Source of the DNA: Limnobaculum zhutongyuii | GTDB taxonomy: Bacteria > Pseudomonadota > Gammaproteobacteria > Enterobacterales > Enterobacteriaceae | Length of the DNA: 64,000 bases | NCBI RefSeq assembly: GCF_004295645.1 | Contig: NZ_CP034752.1 | Span: forward strand, 3,162,001-3,226,000 | Direction of reading: 5' to 3' | Shown: positions 27,697 to 36,438 of the stretch, in pieces | How the letters are laid out: each line of letters starts with the position of its first letter | Position numbering within the stretch: the first letter of the stretch is position 1 | Notes under the pieces: model-generated | What the model was told of the DNA's origin: nothing | Seen by the model: the letters and a program-made list of their open reading frames with translations, nothing else | Database searches by the model: none | Program-made: the position numbers and the translations under genes

Positions 27697-27968
27697 AAAC
27701 AGAAGTGAAACTCAGTAAAAATCATTATGTCATTGATGAAAACCAGCCCCATATTATTCCTGCGGATCATCCGGATCGACAAATATTACGGCAACTGGTT
27801 AACGTCTGCCCTGCAGGCCTTTATCAGCTCAATCCGGATGGCAGTCTGAGCTTTGATTATCATGGCTGTCTGGAGTGTGGCAGTTGTCGGTTACTGTGTG
27901 ATGAAAAGACGCTGGCGCGCTGGCGCTACCCCGCTGCTGGTTACGGAGTAACCTTTCGGTTTGGCTAA
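27693..27968 (+). CDS. ygcO: FixX-like ferredoxin (YgcO)
   Basis: 91-residue ferredoxin-like protein, partner of FixC-type flavoproteins. Cysteines C59, C62, C65 and C69 form the cluster-binding run CLECGSCRLLC, with C39 in NVCPAGLY as a further ligand candidate for one [4Fe-4S] centre. It begins with GTG at 27693 overlapping the ygcN stop by four bases. Confidence 0.92.
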   Translation: MKTEVKLSKNHYVIDENQPHIIPADHPDRQILRQLVNVCPAGLYQLNPDGSLSFDYHGCLECGSCRLLCDEKTLARWRYPAAGYGVTFRFG

Positions 27969-28089
27969 TACGGGATATGTGAAGTGCCGCAGGGAGGCCG
28001 ATTCGCGGTTATGCTACCCTGCGCCGATACTTTTTACCGTACCCTGAACGGTAGTCAAAAATAATAAAAGCCAAGCGGAGATCTTGCCT

Positions 28090-28656
28090 GTGTCCATACT
28101 GCAGTTATTGAAACAACATCCCGTTATTGCTGCGGTAAAAGATACGGAAAGTCTGAATACCGCTCTGGCGTCCGACTGTAAGATTATCTCTATCCTGTAT
28201 GGCAATATCTGTAATATTGGCACCATTGTTCAGCGTATCAAAAAAGCAGATAAGTACGCCTTTATTCACGTCGACCTGTTAGACGGAACCTCTAATAAAG
28301 AGATCGTAATTAACTTTTTAAAGCTGGTGACTGCCGCTGACGGTATTATCAGTACCAAAGCGTCAATGATTAAGGCAGCGAAAGCTCAGGGATTTTACGG
28401 TATTCATCGTATATTTCTGCTGGACTCCATCTCATTCCACAATATTGATAAGCAGGTAGCCCAGTCCAATCCTGACTGTATAGAGATTCTGCCAGGCTGT
28501 ATGCCTAAAGTGCTGGGATGGGTAGCGGAACAGATCGATTTACCGATTATTGCAGGTGGGTTAGTTTGCGATCACGAAGATGCCACCAATGCGTTAAATG
28601 CAGGTGCCAGCGCAGTTTCCACCACTAATACCGGCGTCTGGCAACTGAAGTTCTGA
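28090..28656 (+). CDS. ygcP: GlpP-type glycerol-3-phosphate-responsive antiterminator (YgcP)
   Basis: 188-residue GlpP-family protein (TIM-barrel fold): HPVIAAVKD near the N-terminus, FIHVDLLDG, GIISTKASMIKAAKAQG, EILPGCMP, PIIAGGLVCDHED. Bacillus GlpP binds leader RNA and prevents termination when glycerol 3-phosphate is present. The GTG at 28090 has GGAG nine bases upstream and is preferred to a TTG two codons earlier. Its stop faces the PHP gene stop at 15 bases. Strong terminator hairpins in the ygc leaders are candidate targets. Confidence 0.88.
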   Translation: MSILQLLKQHPVIAAVKDTESLNTALASDCKIISILYGNICNIGTIVQRIKKADKYAFIHVDLLDGTSNKEIVINFLKLVTAADGIISTKASMIKAAKAQGFYGIHRIFLLDSISFHNIDKQVAQSNPDCIEILPGCMPKVLGWVAEQIDLPIIAGGLVCDHEDATNALNAGASAVSTTNTGVWQLKF

Positions 28657-28670
28657 TGTTGTAATGGCTA

Positions 28671-29384
28671 TCAGAGATGAATTTTTATCCGGGATAGTCG
28701 TTCAAGTTGATGATTAATAACTAATGCCTCAGGGAAATGGACTTCCCTCAGCAGCGCTTTCGCCTGACTAAATTCACCCACATCGTAATAAATATGGCTA
28801 TCACTACCGACAATCACTGATGTTTGATGCTGTTTACACAATTCCAGCATTTCGATGGCTAACTCTCTGGGGCGTTCTCGTCCGGCATTGGCGCGTAACG
28901 TAGCATTATTCAACTCTAACGCAACCTGATGCTGTTTAGCTAAAGGTACCACTTCAGCAAAATCGATTGGATAAACGCCATCATTGGGATGACCGATGAT
29001 ATTCACTCGTGGATGGCGAATAGCGCCACATATTGCCTGAGTATTCTGCAACCTGCTTCCCGGAGCCAAATTCTGTTGATGTAGACTGGCGATAACATAG
29101 TCCAGCCGGGCCAGATCTTGCTCTTCAACATCAATGTTTCCCTGATAGTCGACAATATTAGCCTCAACGCCTTTTAGCAGTCGAATGCCCAGCATGTAGG
29201 GGGTAAATACCTTAAAGTTACGCAGATAATAAGGAATTGCCGGGGCTGGAGGTACACAAGAGTGATCGGAAATACCCATCACCAGTAACCCTCGTTCTCT
29301 GGCCTGTTCCAGATTTTCTTTCAGAGTGCTGTAGGCATGACCGCTGGCAATAGTATGAGTATGCAGATCCATCAACAAACTCAC
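28671..29384 (-). CDS. PHP-domain phosphatase, YcdX type
   Basis: 237-residue PHP-superfamily metal-dependent phosphoesterase. Metal-binding motifs are DLHTHTIASGHAYST (from residue 6), GISDHS, the glutamate in GVEANIVDYQG, HPRVNIIGHPNDG and VGSDSHIYYD. Family members such as YcdX act on small phosphate esters. It starts with GTG overlapping the ygcQ stop by four bases, so it is translationally coupled to the ETF operon, an addition relative to the E. coli ygc cluster. Confidence 0.88.
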   Translation of the reverse strand: MSLLMDLHTHTIASGHAYSTLKENLEQARERGLLVMGISDHSCVPPAPAIPYYLRNFKVFTPYMLGIRLLKGVEANIVDYQGNIDVEEQDLARLDYVIASLHQQNLAPGSRLQNTQAICGAIRHPRVNIIGHPNDGVYPIDFAEVVPLAKQHQVALELNNATLRANAGRERPRELAIEMLELCKQHQTSVIVGSDSHIYYDVGEFSQAKALLREVHFPEALVINHQLERLSRIKIHL

Positions 29385-30355
29385 GGAACACCCCGGATAT
29401 TTGACTGCTGAACACAGGCTACCAGCGCTTCTAATACTGCATTCATATCATCAATAATTCCCACATCGGCCTGCGAGAAAATAGCCGCATCCGGATCGGT
29501 ATTAATGGCCACAATCAATTTACTATGGCGGATCCCCACCGAGAAAGCAGCCGCGCCGGATACCCCCGCGGTAATACATACTTCTGGTGCCACCAGAGCA
29601 CCAGACATCCCTAACATGGTCGACATACTGCTCCAGGCATTCATCGCCACCGGGCGACTAACCCCAAGCTGGGCACCCAACGCCTGGGCAATTTCATTCA
29701 GCCGCTGAACATTTTGGCTATTTCCAGCACCCTGCCCGATGGCCAGTACCCTTTCGGCCCGATTAAGCAGCGGTTGTTGTTCCGGTATGCTTATCTGATG
29801 CTCTGCCAGCCATGTCGGCGCTTCAACTTCGGTCAATATCAGTTGCTGCTCAATACTCTGATAATCCCGGGTTGACGCTGCTGCAGAGCCCTGACGAGCC
29901 ACCGCCAGACAACAGGGCGTTGCCTGTAGCGTTAAGGTTGCCAACATATTGTTGCCATACACAGATTTTTCCACCTGACAGCCGTTTTCATTCATCTGTC
30001 CGCTAATCACCCCCAGACAGGAAGCGCCATTCAGACGAAAAGCCAGGCGAGTCGCCAGTTCATTTCCCAACGAACAGCCAGAAAACAACAATAATTCTGC
30101 CGGATAAATTTGGTGAACCCGTTCCAGCAGCGGCAACACCAAATCTGCCAGCAGCAATTCAGGACTTTTTAACCACTGAATCTGCGTAATCGGGCAATCA
30201 AACTGCGGTAAACCATCAGGCTGACTGTTTCGGTGAAACAGCCATAATGCTACTTCAGAAGCGGCCAGATGACTCTGCTGTAAAAACCGATTGATCTCCT
30301 GAGCCTGTTGTAAAAAGGAAGGAGAATCTGCATCAAGAATTAATGCTATTTTCAT
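29381..30355 (-). CDS. ygcQ: Electron transfer flavoprotein alpha-like subunit (YgcQ)
   Basis: 324-residue ETF alpha-subunit homologue. The C-terminal FAD-binding domain contains ERVLAIGQGAGN, GVSRPVAMNAW and ITAGVSGAAAFSVGIRHSK, matching the family. It forms a heterodimer with YgcR and would receive electrons from an acyl-CoA-like or sugar-like dehydrogenase, most likely YgcU. It shares one base with the ygcR stop region, so the operon is tightly packed. Confidence 0.93.
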   Translation of the reverse strand: MKIALILDADSPSFLQQAQEINRFLQQSHLAASEVALWLFHRNSQPDGLPQFDCPITQIQWLKSPELLLADLVLPLLERVHQIYPAELLLFSGCSLGNELATRLAFRLNGASCLGVISGQMNENGCQVEKSVYGNNMLATLTLQATPCCLAVARQGSAAASTRDYQSIEQQLILTEVEAPTWLAEHQISIPEQQPLLNRAERVLAIGQGAGNSQNVQRLNEIAQALGAQLGVSRPVAMNAWSSMSTMLGMSGALVAPEVCITAGVSGAAAFSVGIRHSKLIVAINTDPDAAIFSQADVGIIDDMNAVLEALVACVQQSNIRGVP

Positions 30356-31182
30356 CAGCCTAATCTCCCTTGCAGATAGTCATGGTACAGCCGTCGGGCT
30401 TTCTCCTGTGGAGTTCCGCCGGTAATGATCACACCAGCTCGCCGGTTTTGCTGACGCGTAAGCTTAGTGAGCTGTTTATCATTTTTCTGCTGTAATTCCT
30501 GTGGAGCCAACCCAAGATCGTCCAGCGAATAACGGTGAATACTATTTTTAGCACCGGCCAGCTTCTGCTTCAACGTAGGCACCCGCAATGCGCTGGCCTG
30601 AGTTGAATTACCTACCGCCAATACCGCCGGTGTATTAATGGTTAGCGTTTGTTGCTCATCTTCCGTTTGTCTAATCACTATTACCTGTTTGCTCTCTCGG
30701 ATAACCCGAAAGTCACAAACCTGAGTGATGCAAGGCCAGTTCAATAGTTCCGCCAACAGCATCGCCGTTTGCATGTTATGGCCTTCGCTACTCTGCATAC
30801 CTAAAACTATCAGGGATTGCTGTTCTATCTGTTGGTGATAGGCCTGCATCACCTTAGCTATTGCCAGAGGATTAAAACGCAGGTCAATCGATGCAGTTGG
30901 ATCGATTCTGATCGCGGATTGAAAACCCAGTGCATATATCTGCTTCAGATAGTGTTCACTACGGCTCTCACCAATAGTCAGGGCACTTAAATTGAGCTCT
31001 CCCTCTTGCCAGACAGCCCTGTCGCGTACCATCAACATCAGCTCTGCGGCACTCTCATCAAAACAGTTCAACATGGTTTGAGTAAAGCTGACATCAATGT
31101 GCAGACTATCGTCAGCCTGCCAGTCCTTTTCTGCCATCATGCTTAAATCAGGCGAAGCTTTAAAACCCAGCAAAATCTTCAC
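30355..31182 (-). CDS. ygcR: Electron transfer flavoprotein beta-like subunit (YgcR)
   Basis: 275-residue ETF beta-subunit homologue with the AMP/FAD-domain pattern: N-terminal MKILLGFKASPDLSMM, the IYALGFQSAIRI loop and the signature PAVLAVGNSTQASALRVPTL. Partner of YgcQ. The start overlaps the end of ygcS by 23 bases, indicating coupled translation within ygcS-R-Q. Confidence 0.92.
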   Translation of the reverse strand: MKILLGFKASPDLSMMAEKDWQADDSLHIDVSFTQTMLNCFDESAAELMLMVRDRAVWQEGELNLSALTIGESRSEHYLKQIYALGFQSAIRIDPTASIDLRFNPLAIAKVMQAYHQQIEQQSLIVLGMQSSEGHNMQTAMLLAELLNWPCITQVCDFRVIRESKQVIVIRQTEDEQQTLTINTPAVLAVGNSTQASALRVPTLKQKLAGAKNSIHRYSLDDLGLAPQELQQKNDKQLTKLTRQQNRRAGVIITGGTPQEKARRLYHDYLQGRLG

Positions 31183-32557
31183 AGTCGGCCCTCCTCTCCT
31201 GTTGTGGCACTTTTTTCACTGTTGATGCCCCCACCAGCGTCAGATTTTTTGTTTCCGGTGCCCAAAGTACCGACACCCACAACCCTACCAGCAATACCGC
31301 CACTAAAATCAACATGGTGTACTGAATTCCCAGTGCCAGTATGGCGACAGGCAGCAATCCGGTGCTGATAGCTGAACCTAAACGGCTCATTGAGGTGGCA
31401 AAACCCACCCCCAATGAACGAATGTCGGTTGGAAAACTTTCTGCCGGAAACTCCCCCACCAAATTACTCACTGCTGAAATGGTCAGAGTAAAAATAGCGA
31501 ACAGTAACAGCATCATGCCGGTTTGTGAGGAAGGAACAAATGCCAGGGTCATCAGACTTAGCATCAGGATCACAAATGCCGTAATCAAAAATCCCCGACG
31601 GGAGCAGAATTGAGTAAATCCTATGCCTAATAGTGCTCCTACGATCAATAAGCCATTTAGCATCAGGTCGGTGGCGAAGCTCTCGGTTAATCCCAGAGCA
31701 CGCAACATCGAAGGCAGATAGGTATAAATAGCAAAATACGGGATCACCAGACAGACAAAAAACAGACTGTTAAATGCAGTTCTGCGCCAGTAGCGAGGGG
31801 AAAACAGGGTACGCAGATGACGGGCAGTTTCGACCGGAATCTCATCGTTTAACACGACGTTTGGACCAAAGCAGCGCTTTACGATTTCATGAGCTTCATC
31901 GATGCGGCCTTTGCGCATCAGCCAGCGCGGGGATTCCGGTGTCCCCCAGCGTAAAATCATAATACACAGCGCCGGTATGGATGCCGATGCCAGTAACCAA
32001 CGCCAGGCATCCGGTCCCGCATCCGTCATCCAGTGGCCCATAAAGCTGGCAGAAACATAGCCCACCGTCCAGATAACGCTAAAGGAGCCAAGCAGTAACC
32101 CACGGTGTTTGCGTGGGGAGAATTCCGCCAGCATGGTATGGCCTACGGAGTAATCTCCTCCCAGGCCAACGCCTACCAGTACCCGTAGCCAAAATAACTG
32201 CTCGGGAGAAGAGGCAAAAAACTGTAAAAATGACGCCAGCGTAATAATCACAAAGCTGAAGGTGAATATCTTCTGGCGTCCAATATGATCGGAGATCCAT
32301 CCGAGGATCAGACTACCAAGAAACAGGCCAAATAATGCCGAGCTACCTATCATTCCTTGCCAGAAGGGAGACAGCCCCATTTGAGGACTAATTTGCGTCA
32401 GCGCAAAGCCAATTACGCCCAGCACATAACCATCGGTTAAATGTGCACCAAAGGTCAGGCCTGCAATTTTAATATGAAAACGGTTTAAGGGAATATCATC
32501 CATGCGGACAGGAGAAGGGGTAGGAGGTGTCGCTATTGTTCTGTTGGCTATTAACAT
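31160..32557 (-). CDS. ygcS: MFS transporter, sugar-porter type (YgcS)
   Basis: Inner-membrane transporter of about 465 residues with 12 predicted membrane segments. GLFLGSLILGWISDHIGRQK holds the loop 2-3 motif, and GTPESPRWL and FPAESFPTDIRSLGVGFA are conserved with E. coli YgcS (445). The ATG at 32557 follows GAGAAC; another ATG four codons earlier has no ribosome site. Probably imports the substrate of the pathway. A terminator-like hairpin separates it from ygcU upstream. Confidence 0.9.
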   Translation of the reverse strand: MLIANRTIATPPTPSPVRMDDIPLNRFHIKIAGLTFGAHLTDGYVLGVIGFALTQISPQMGLSPFWQGMIGSSALFGLFLGSLILGWISDHIGRQKIFTFSFVIITLASFLQFFASSPEQLFWLRVLVGVGLGGDYSVGHTMLAEFSPRKHRGLLLGSFSVIWTVGYVSASFMGHWMTDAGPDAWRWLLASASIPALCIMILRWGTPESPRWLMRKGRIDEAHEIVKRCFGPNVVLNDEIPVETARHLRTLFSPRYWRRTAFNSLFFVCLVIPYFAIYTYLPSMLRALGLTESFATDLMLNGLLIVGALLGIGFTQFCSRRGFLITAFVILMLSLMTLAFVPSSQTGMMLLLFAIFTLTISAVSNLVGEFPAESFPTDIRSLGVGFATSMSRLGSAISTGLLPVAILALGIQYTMLILVAVLLVGLWVSVLWAPETKNLTLVGASTVKKVPQQERRADCEDFAGF

Positions 32558-32601
32558 AATTGTTCTCATTCAGCAGTAACGACCATTCGCAGTCCTTATA
32601 T

Positions 32602-32634
32602 AAAAACCGGGCCGTCTGTAACAGACGGCCCCGG
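32602..32634 (-). terminator. Terminator-like hairpin inside the ygc operon (ygcU-ygcS)
   Basis: On the minus strand GGCCGTCTG-TTA-CAGACGGCC extended by CCGG/CCGG with one bulged G, followed by TTTTTAT. It sits 12 bases past the ygcU stop and about 45 bases before ygcS. It would end transcription before the transporter and ETF genes unless overridden. Confidence 0.8.
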
Positions 32635-32645
32635 TCAGAGACGCA

Positions 32646-34100
32646 TTAACTTTCAATTGGATAGATGGTACCAATATTCATAATACCGTTCGGGTCATAC
32701 ACCTCTTTCAACGCTTTCAGTATGTAGTAAGCTGAACCATGTTCATCTTTAGTCCAGTGCACACGATGCTTACCAATACCGTGATGGTGCACCATTGAGC
32801 CACCCAGCTTAATGGTTTCCTCCACAATGATTTTATTCAATGGGTTATGGTACTTATCAATCTCTTCCTGCGGTGAGCAATCCACCACGTTGTAGTCATA
32901 CACAAAGTACATATTGGTACCATTGATATAGCTGTGAGAAGAGTGACCGCCAAGCATAGTGATATCGTCCGCATGTGGGAATTCATTACGAATGCGGTGA
33001 ATCACATTTTCATAAATTTTATTGATTGAACGCCAGTCTCCAGAGACTTCAGTAGTGAAGCCCATGTTTTTGGTCTTCATGATTTGTACCCGCTCAGCGG
33101 CGACTTTATCCGGTCCCCAGTTAAGGTTATTAAACCAGGTTTCAATCAGTTTACTGTCTACCCGCTGACAACCCGGATGACGGGCTACAATGGCTTCGAT
33201 TCCGTTACCCGTGGCGCGGGCAATCTCTTTGGCCCCTTCTGCCATAAAGATCAGTACACACTTACCGTCAGCAAAATGGGTAAAGTGTTGAGAACCATCT
33301 TCCGCATCATACAAACGCGCAATAGACGGGCGATACCCTTCAACCATCACTTCACGCAGAATATCAAAGCCGGTCTTCATGTTGTCCAGAATATAGCCAT
33401 AGAACAGGTTGTTTTCCGGCATATATTTGAAGATTTTGACTGTAACTTCAGTGATATAACACAATGCACCTTCGTTACCAATAATCACATGGCGAATATC
33501 CGGTCCGGCGGCACGACGCGGTACGTTTTTAATTCGGGTAACGGTACCGTCAGGGAATACCGCTTCAAGGCCCACCACCATATCTTCAATAGCACCGTAC
33601 AGCGTTGAGAACTGACCGATACTGCGGGTGGCGACTAATCCCCCCATTTGCGCCAATGGTTTAGACTGCGGTGAATGTCCGGTGGTATATCCCTTAGCAC
33701 GCAGTTTATTCTCCAATACTTCCAGCGCAACGCCGCACTGAGCGGTAGCCTGCATGTTCTCAATATCAATATTGATAACCTGATTTAACTCAGAACCATC
33801 CAGAACCACGGAGTTCTCTACAACAGTTTCCAGGCCGCCTTCAGTGGCAGAAGAACCGGTACGCGGTACACAGTTGATATGGTTTTCATTCAGGAATGCC
33901 AGCACCTCTGAAACCTGCTGAGTATTGGCTAACTTCACTACCGCAGCCGGTAGCGGTAACGTGAAGATACCGTGGATATCGGCATATTTTCTGAAACGGT
34001 CAATACTGTTTTTCTGCAGCACCTTTTCATCGGTAATGACTCGTTCGGAGCCTACGATCTGTTTTAGCTTCTCAACAATAGCTTCTCTTGTCAGCGACAT
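32646..34100 (-). CDS. ygcU: FAD-linked oxidase (YgcU)
   Basis: 484 residues, as in E. coli YgcU. PCMH-type FAD-binding domain (RTGSSATEGG at 80-89, then AQMGGLVATRSIGQFSTLYG) and a C-terminal FAD-oxidase/alkyl-DHAP synthase-like domain with the histidine-rich MVHHHGIGKHRVHW. It probably oxidises an alpha-hydroxy acid or a phosphorylated polyol and hands electrons to the YgcQR flavoprotein. Second gene of the ygcW-U-S-R-Q-PHP strand. Confidence 0.92.
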   Translation of the reverse strand: MSLTREAIVEKLKQIVGSERVITDEKVLQKNSIDRFRKYADIHGIFTLPLPAAVVKLANTQQVSEVLAFLNENHINCVPRTGSSATEGGLETVVENSVVLDGSELNQVINIDIENMQATAQCGVALEVLENKLRAKGYTTGHSPQSKPLAQMGGLVATRSIGQFSTLYGAIEDMVVGLEAVFPDGTVTRIKNVPRRAAGPDIRHVIIGNEGALCYITEVTVKIFKYMPENNLFYGYILDNMKTGFDILREVMVEGYRPSIARLYDAEDGSQHFTHFADGKCVLIFMAEGAKEIARATGNGIEAIVARHPGCQRVDSKLIETWFNNLNWGPDKVAAERVQIMKTKNMGFTTEVSGDWRSINKIYENVIHRIRNEFPHADDITMLGGHSSHSYINGTNMYFVYDYNVVDCSPQEEIDKYHNPLNKIIVEETIKLGGSMVHHHGIGKHRVHWTKDEHGSAYYILKALKEVYDPNGIMNIGTIYPIES

Positions 34101-34190
34101 GATTAATCCTTCCTGCTTTCAGTACATTTTTATGGCATGTCTTATGCCATGGCGGTGGAGAACAAATAACTTAAACATCAACATTTCGAC

Positions 34191-34975
34191 TTAACGCACC
34201 AGATAGCCACCATCAACCACCAGCAAATGACCATTAACATAGTCAGAAGCACGGCTGGCTAAATAGACCATCGCCCCATCAGATCCTGAGTTTCACCCCA
34301 GCGATTTGCCGGAATATGGTCAAGAACGCGTTTGTTAGTTTCAGGGTTTTTACGGGTTTCAGTGGTGATATCGGTGGCGTAATAGCCCGGAGCAATCCCG
34401 TTAACCTGAATGTTGTACTGGCCTAATTCATCACAATAAGCCTTGGTGAAACCGGCCAGTGCGTGTTTGGTGGCGGAATAAGCCGGTGACCACTGTCCAC
34501 CCAGATAGGAGAACAGCGAACAGATATTGATAATCTTGCCGTGGCGCTGAGGAATCATCACTTTCGCCGCTTCATAGCTGAGTTCAAATGCGGCAGTCAG
34601 GTTGATATCTATCATTGGGTCCCAGTCTGCACGACCAAAATCCAGTACTTTATTCAACTTACAAATACCGGCGTTATTCACGACGATATCCACCGAGCCA
34701 AAGTACTCCAAACACTGGGCAATCACTTTAGCCGGCGCGCCTTTTTCGGTGATATCCACCTGCATAAACTCAACCTTCACCCCCTGCTTCTCAATCATTT
34801 CGCGGGTTTCTCCCTTATCCATGATGAAGCTTGGAATAAACAGATTGGCACCCGCTTTAGCCAGCGCCATGGCAAACGCCTGGCCCAGACCGCTGTTGCC
34901 GCCGGTAACAATCGCCGTTTTGCCTTTGAGTGAGAAAAAATCCAGAGAAAATTCATCCAACGCATTCAGTGACAT
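34191..34975 (-). pseudogene. ygcW: ygcW, short-chain dehydrogenase, frameshifted near the C-terminus
   Basis: SDR with the nucleotide motif TGGNSGLG (24-31), the NNAG motif and the catalytic YSATKHALAGF. As read, the frame stops at 34259 after ...QDLMGRWSI (238 residues). One base earlier in register the sequence continues AMVYLASRASDYVNG and ends HLLVVDGGYLVR, the normal YgcW end, with the stop at 34191. Adding one G to the four-G run (CCCC on plus, 34274-34277) restores exactly 261 codons, the E. coli length. Lost residues belong to the last strand and helix of the fold. Real mutation or homopolymer error. Confidence 0.88.
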
Positions 34976-35006
34976 GGTGTAACCCCTTTGATTCCTGATT
35001 AAAACG

Positions 35007-35070
35007 CAAAAAAAAAGAGAAAAGTAACTTCCCGCTTAATGCGGGGAGCTTACTTTTCTCTTTTTTTTTG
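35007..35070. terminator. Long symmetric terminator-type hairpin between ygcW and yqcE
   Basis: A 20-pair perfect stem (35007-35026/27 with 35051-35070: C, nine A, GAGAAAAGTAA) continues after a small bulge with CCCGC/GCGGG around a TTAAT loop. Nine T on either strand follow. It lies about 31 bases before the ygcW ATG and 35 bases before the yqcE ATG, in the leaders of two divergent genes and not behind a gene, which suggests attenuation. Confidence 0.85.
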
Positions 35071-35105
35071 CCCTAAAATCAATGTTCCATAACTGAGATA
35101 ACACC

Positions 35106-36398
35106 ATGCAAAATAATAATTTTCGCCGTTGGTTAACGCTGGCGATTATCAGTATCAGCGGCGGCGTCAGTTTTGATTTGGCTTACCTGAGATATATTTA
35201 TCAAATCCCTATGGCAAAATTTATGGGATTTACCAATACAGAAATCGGCTTCATCATGAGTACCTTTGGTATTGCCGCCATTATTCTTTACGCCCCCAGC
35301 GGAGTGGTTGCCGATAAGTTCTCCCATCGAAAAATGATGACCTTCGCCATGATAGCGACCGGTTTACTTGGCTTTCTGATGTCTGTTTACCCGCCATTCT
35401 GGGTGATGATTCTGATTCAGGTGGCTTTTGCTATTACCACTATTCTGATGTTGTGGTCTGTTTCCATCAAAGCCGCTTCACTGCTTGGTAATCATGAAGA
35501 GCAGGGAAAAATCATGGGCTGGATGGAGGGTCTGCGCGGCGTGGGCGTCATGCTACTGGCGGTATTTACCATGTGGGTATTTTCGCTGTTTATGCCGGAA
35601 GATCCAAACAGCCTGAAATCGGTGATTCTGATCTACAGCGGAGTTTATATTCTGCTCGGTATCCTGTGCTGGTTCTTTGTCAGCGATGGTTATACCTCAC
35701 GCACAGAAAGTGACAGTGAGAAAAAAGATAAACCTGCCTTTAAACTGAGCGACATCCTGTCAGTATTGAAAATCAGCACGACCTGGTATTGCAGTATGAT
35801 TATCTTTGGCGTGTATACCATCTACGCCATTCTTAGTTACTCCACCAACTATCTGACTGAAATGTATGGTATGACGCTGGTGGCTGCCAGCTATATGGGA
35901 ATTGTGATCAACAAAATTTTCCGTGCCATGTGCGGTCCTTTAGGTGGATTAGTAACCACTTACAGCCGCTTCAAATCCCCTACCAGAGTCATTCAGTTTC
36001 TGGCCGTAATCAGCGTTATCACCCTCTGTGCGCTGTTGTTTACCAATCAAAATCCGGGCTCTGTCGTTGTTGGTATTGGCCTGATTCTGCTGTTGGCTTT
36101 TGCCTGCTACGCTTCTCGCGGTCTCTACTTTGCCTGTATTGGCGAGGCTCGCACGCCAAAATATATTATGGGAACCACTGTCGGTATCTGCTCAGTAATT
36201 GGTTTCTTACCTGATGTTTTTGTCTACCCGATTGTCGGTTACTGGCAAGACTCTCTGCCCCCTGCGGAAGCCTATCGCAACATGTGGTTGATGGGACTGG
36301 GGGCTACCTGTCTGGTCATTGTGTTTACTTTCCTGTTGTTTAACAACATGAAGCGCGCCAGCCAGCAGGCTGCAATACCAAGCCCGATAACTGAATAA
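35106..36398 (+). CDS. yqcE: MFS transporter (YqcE)
   Basis: 430-residue inner-membrane transporter with 12 hydrophobic segments, matching E. coli YqcE (425) from its N-terminal FRRWLTLAIISISGG to the last segment. The loop 2-3 motif is GVVADKFSHRKMM. It is followed by ygcE after 40 bases on the same strand, so both are probably cotranscribed. The substrate is likely related to that of the ygcE kinase but is unknown. Confidence 0.9.
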   Translation: MQNNNFRRWLTLAIISISGGVSFDLAYLRYIYQIPMAKFMGFTNTEIGFIMSTFGIAAIILYAPSGVVADKFSHRKMMTFAMIATGLLGFLMSVYPPFWVMILIQVAFAITTILMLWSVSIKAASLLGNHEEQGKIMGWMEGLRGVGVMLLAVFTMWVFSLFMPEDPNSLKSVILIYSGVYILLGILCWFFVSDGYTSRTESDSEKKDKPAFKLSDILSVLKISTTWYCSMIIFGVYTIYAILSYSTNYLTEMYGMTLVAASYMGIVINKIFRAMCGPLGGLVTTYSRFKSPTRVIQFLAVISVITLCALLFTNQNPGSVVVGIGLILLLAFACYASRGLYFACIGEARTPKYIMGTTVGICSVIGFLPDVFVYPIVGYWQDSLPPAEAYRNMWLMGLGATCLVIVFTFLLFNNMKRASQQAAIPSPITE

Positions 36399-36438
36399 CG
36401 CCATTTGAACATTATTGTTTTAATCACGAGGTTAAGAA

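Noticed and set aside
33084..33608. 174-codon plus-strand frame inside ygcU
   Set aside because: Antisense to a well-conserved gene, no ribosome site, no recognisable fold: a shadow of the ygcU codon pattern.
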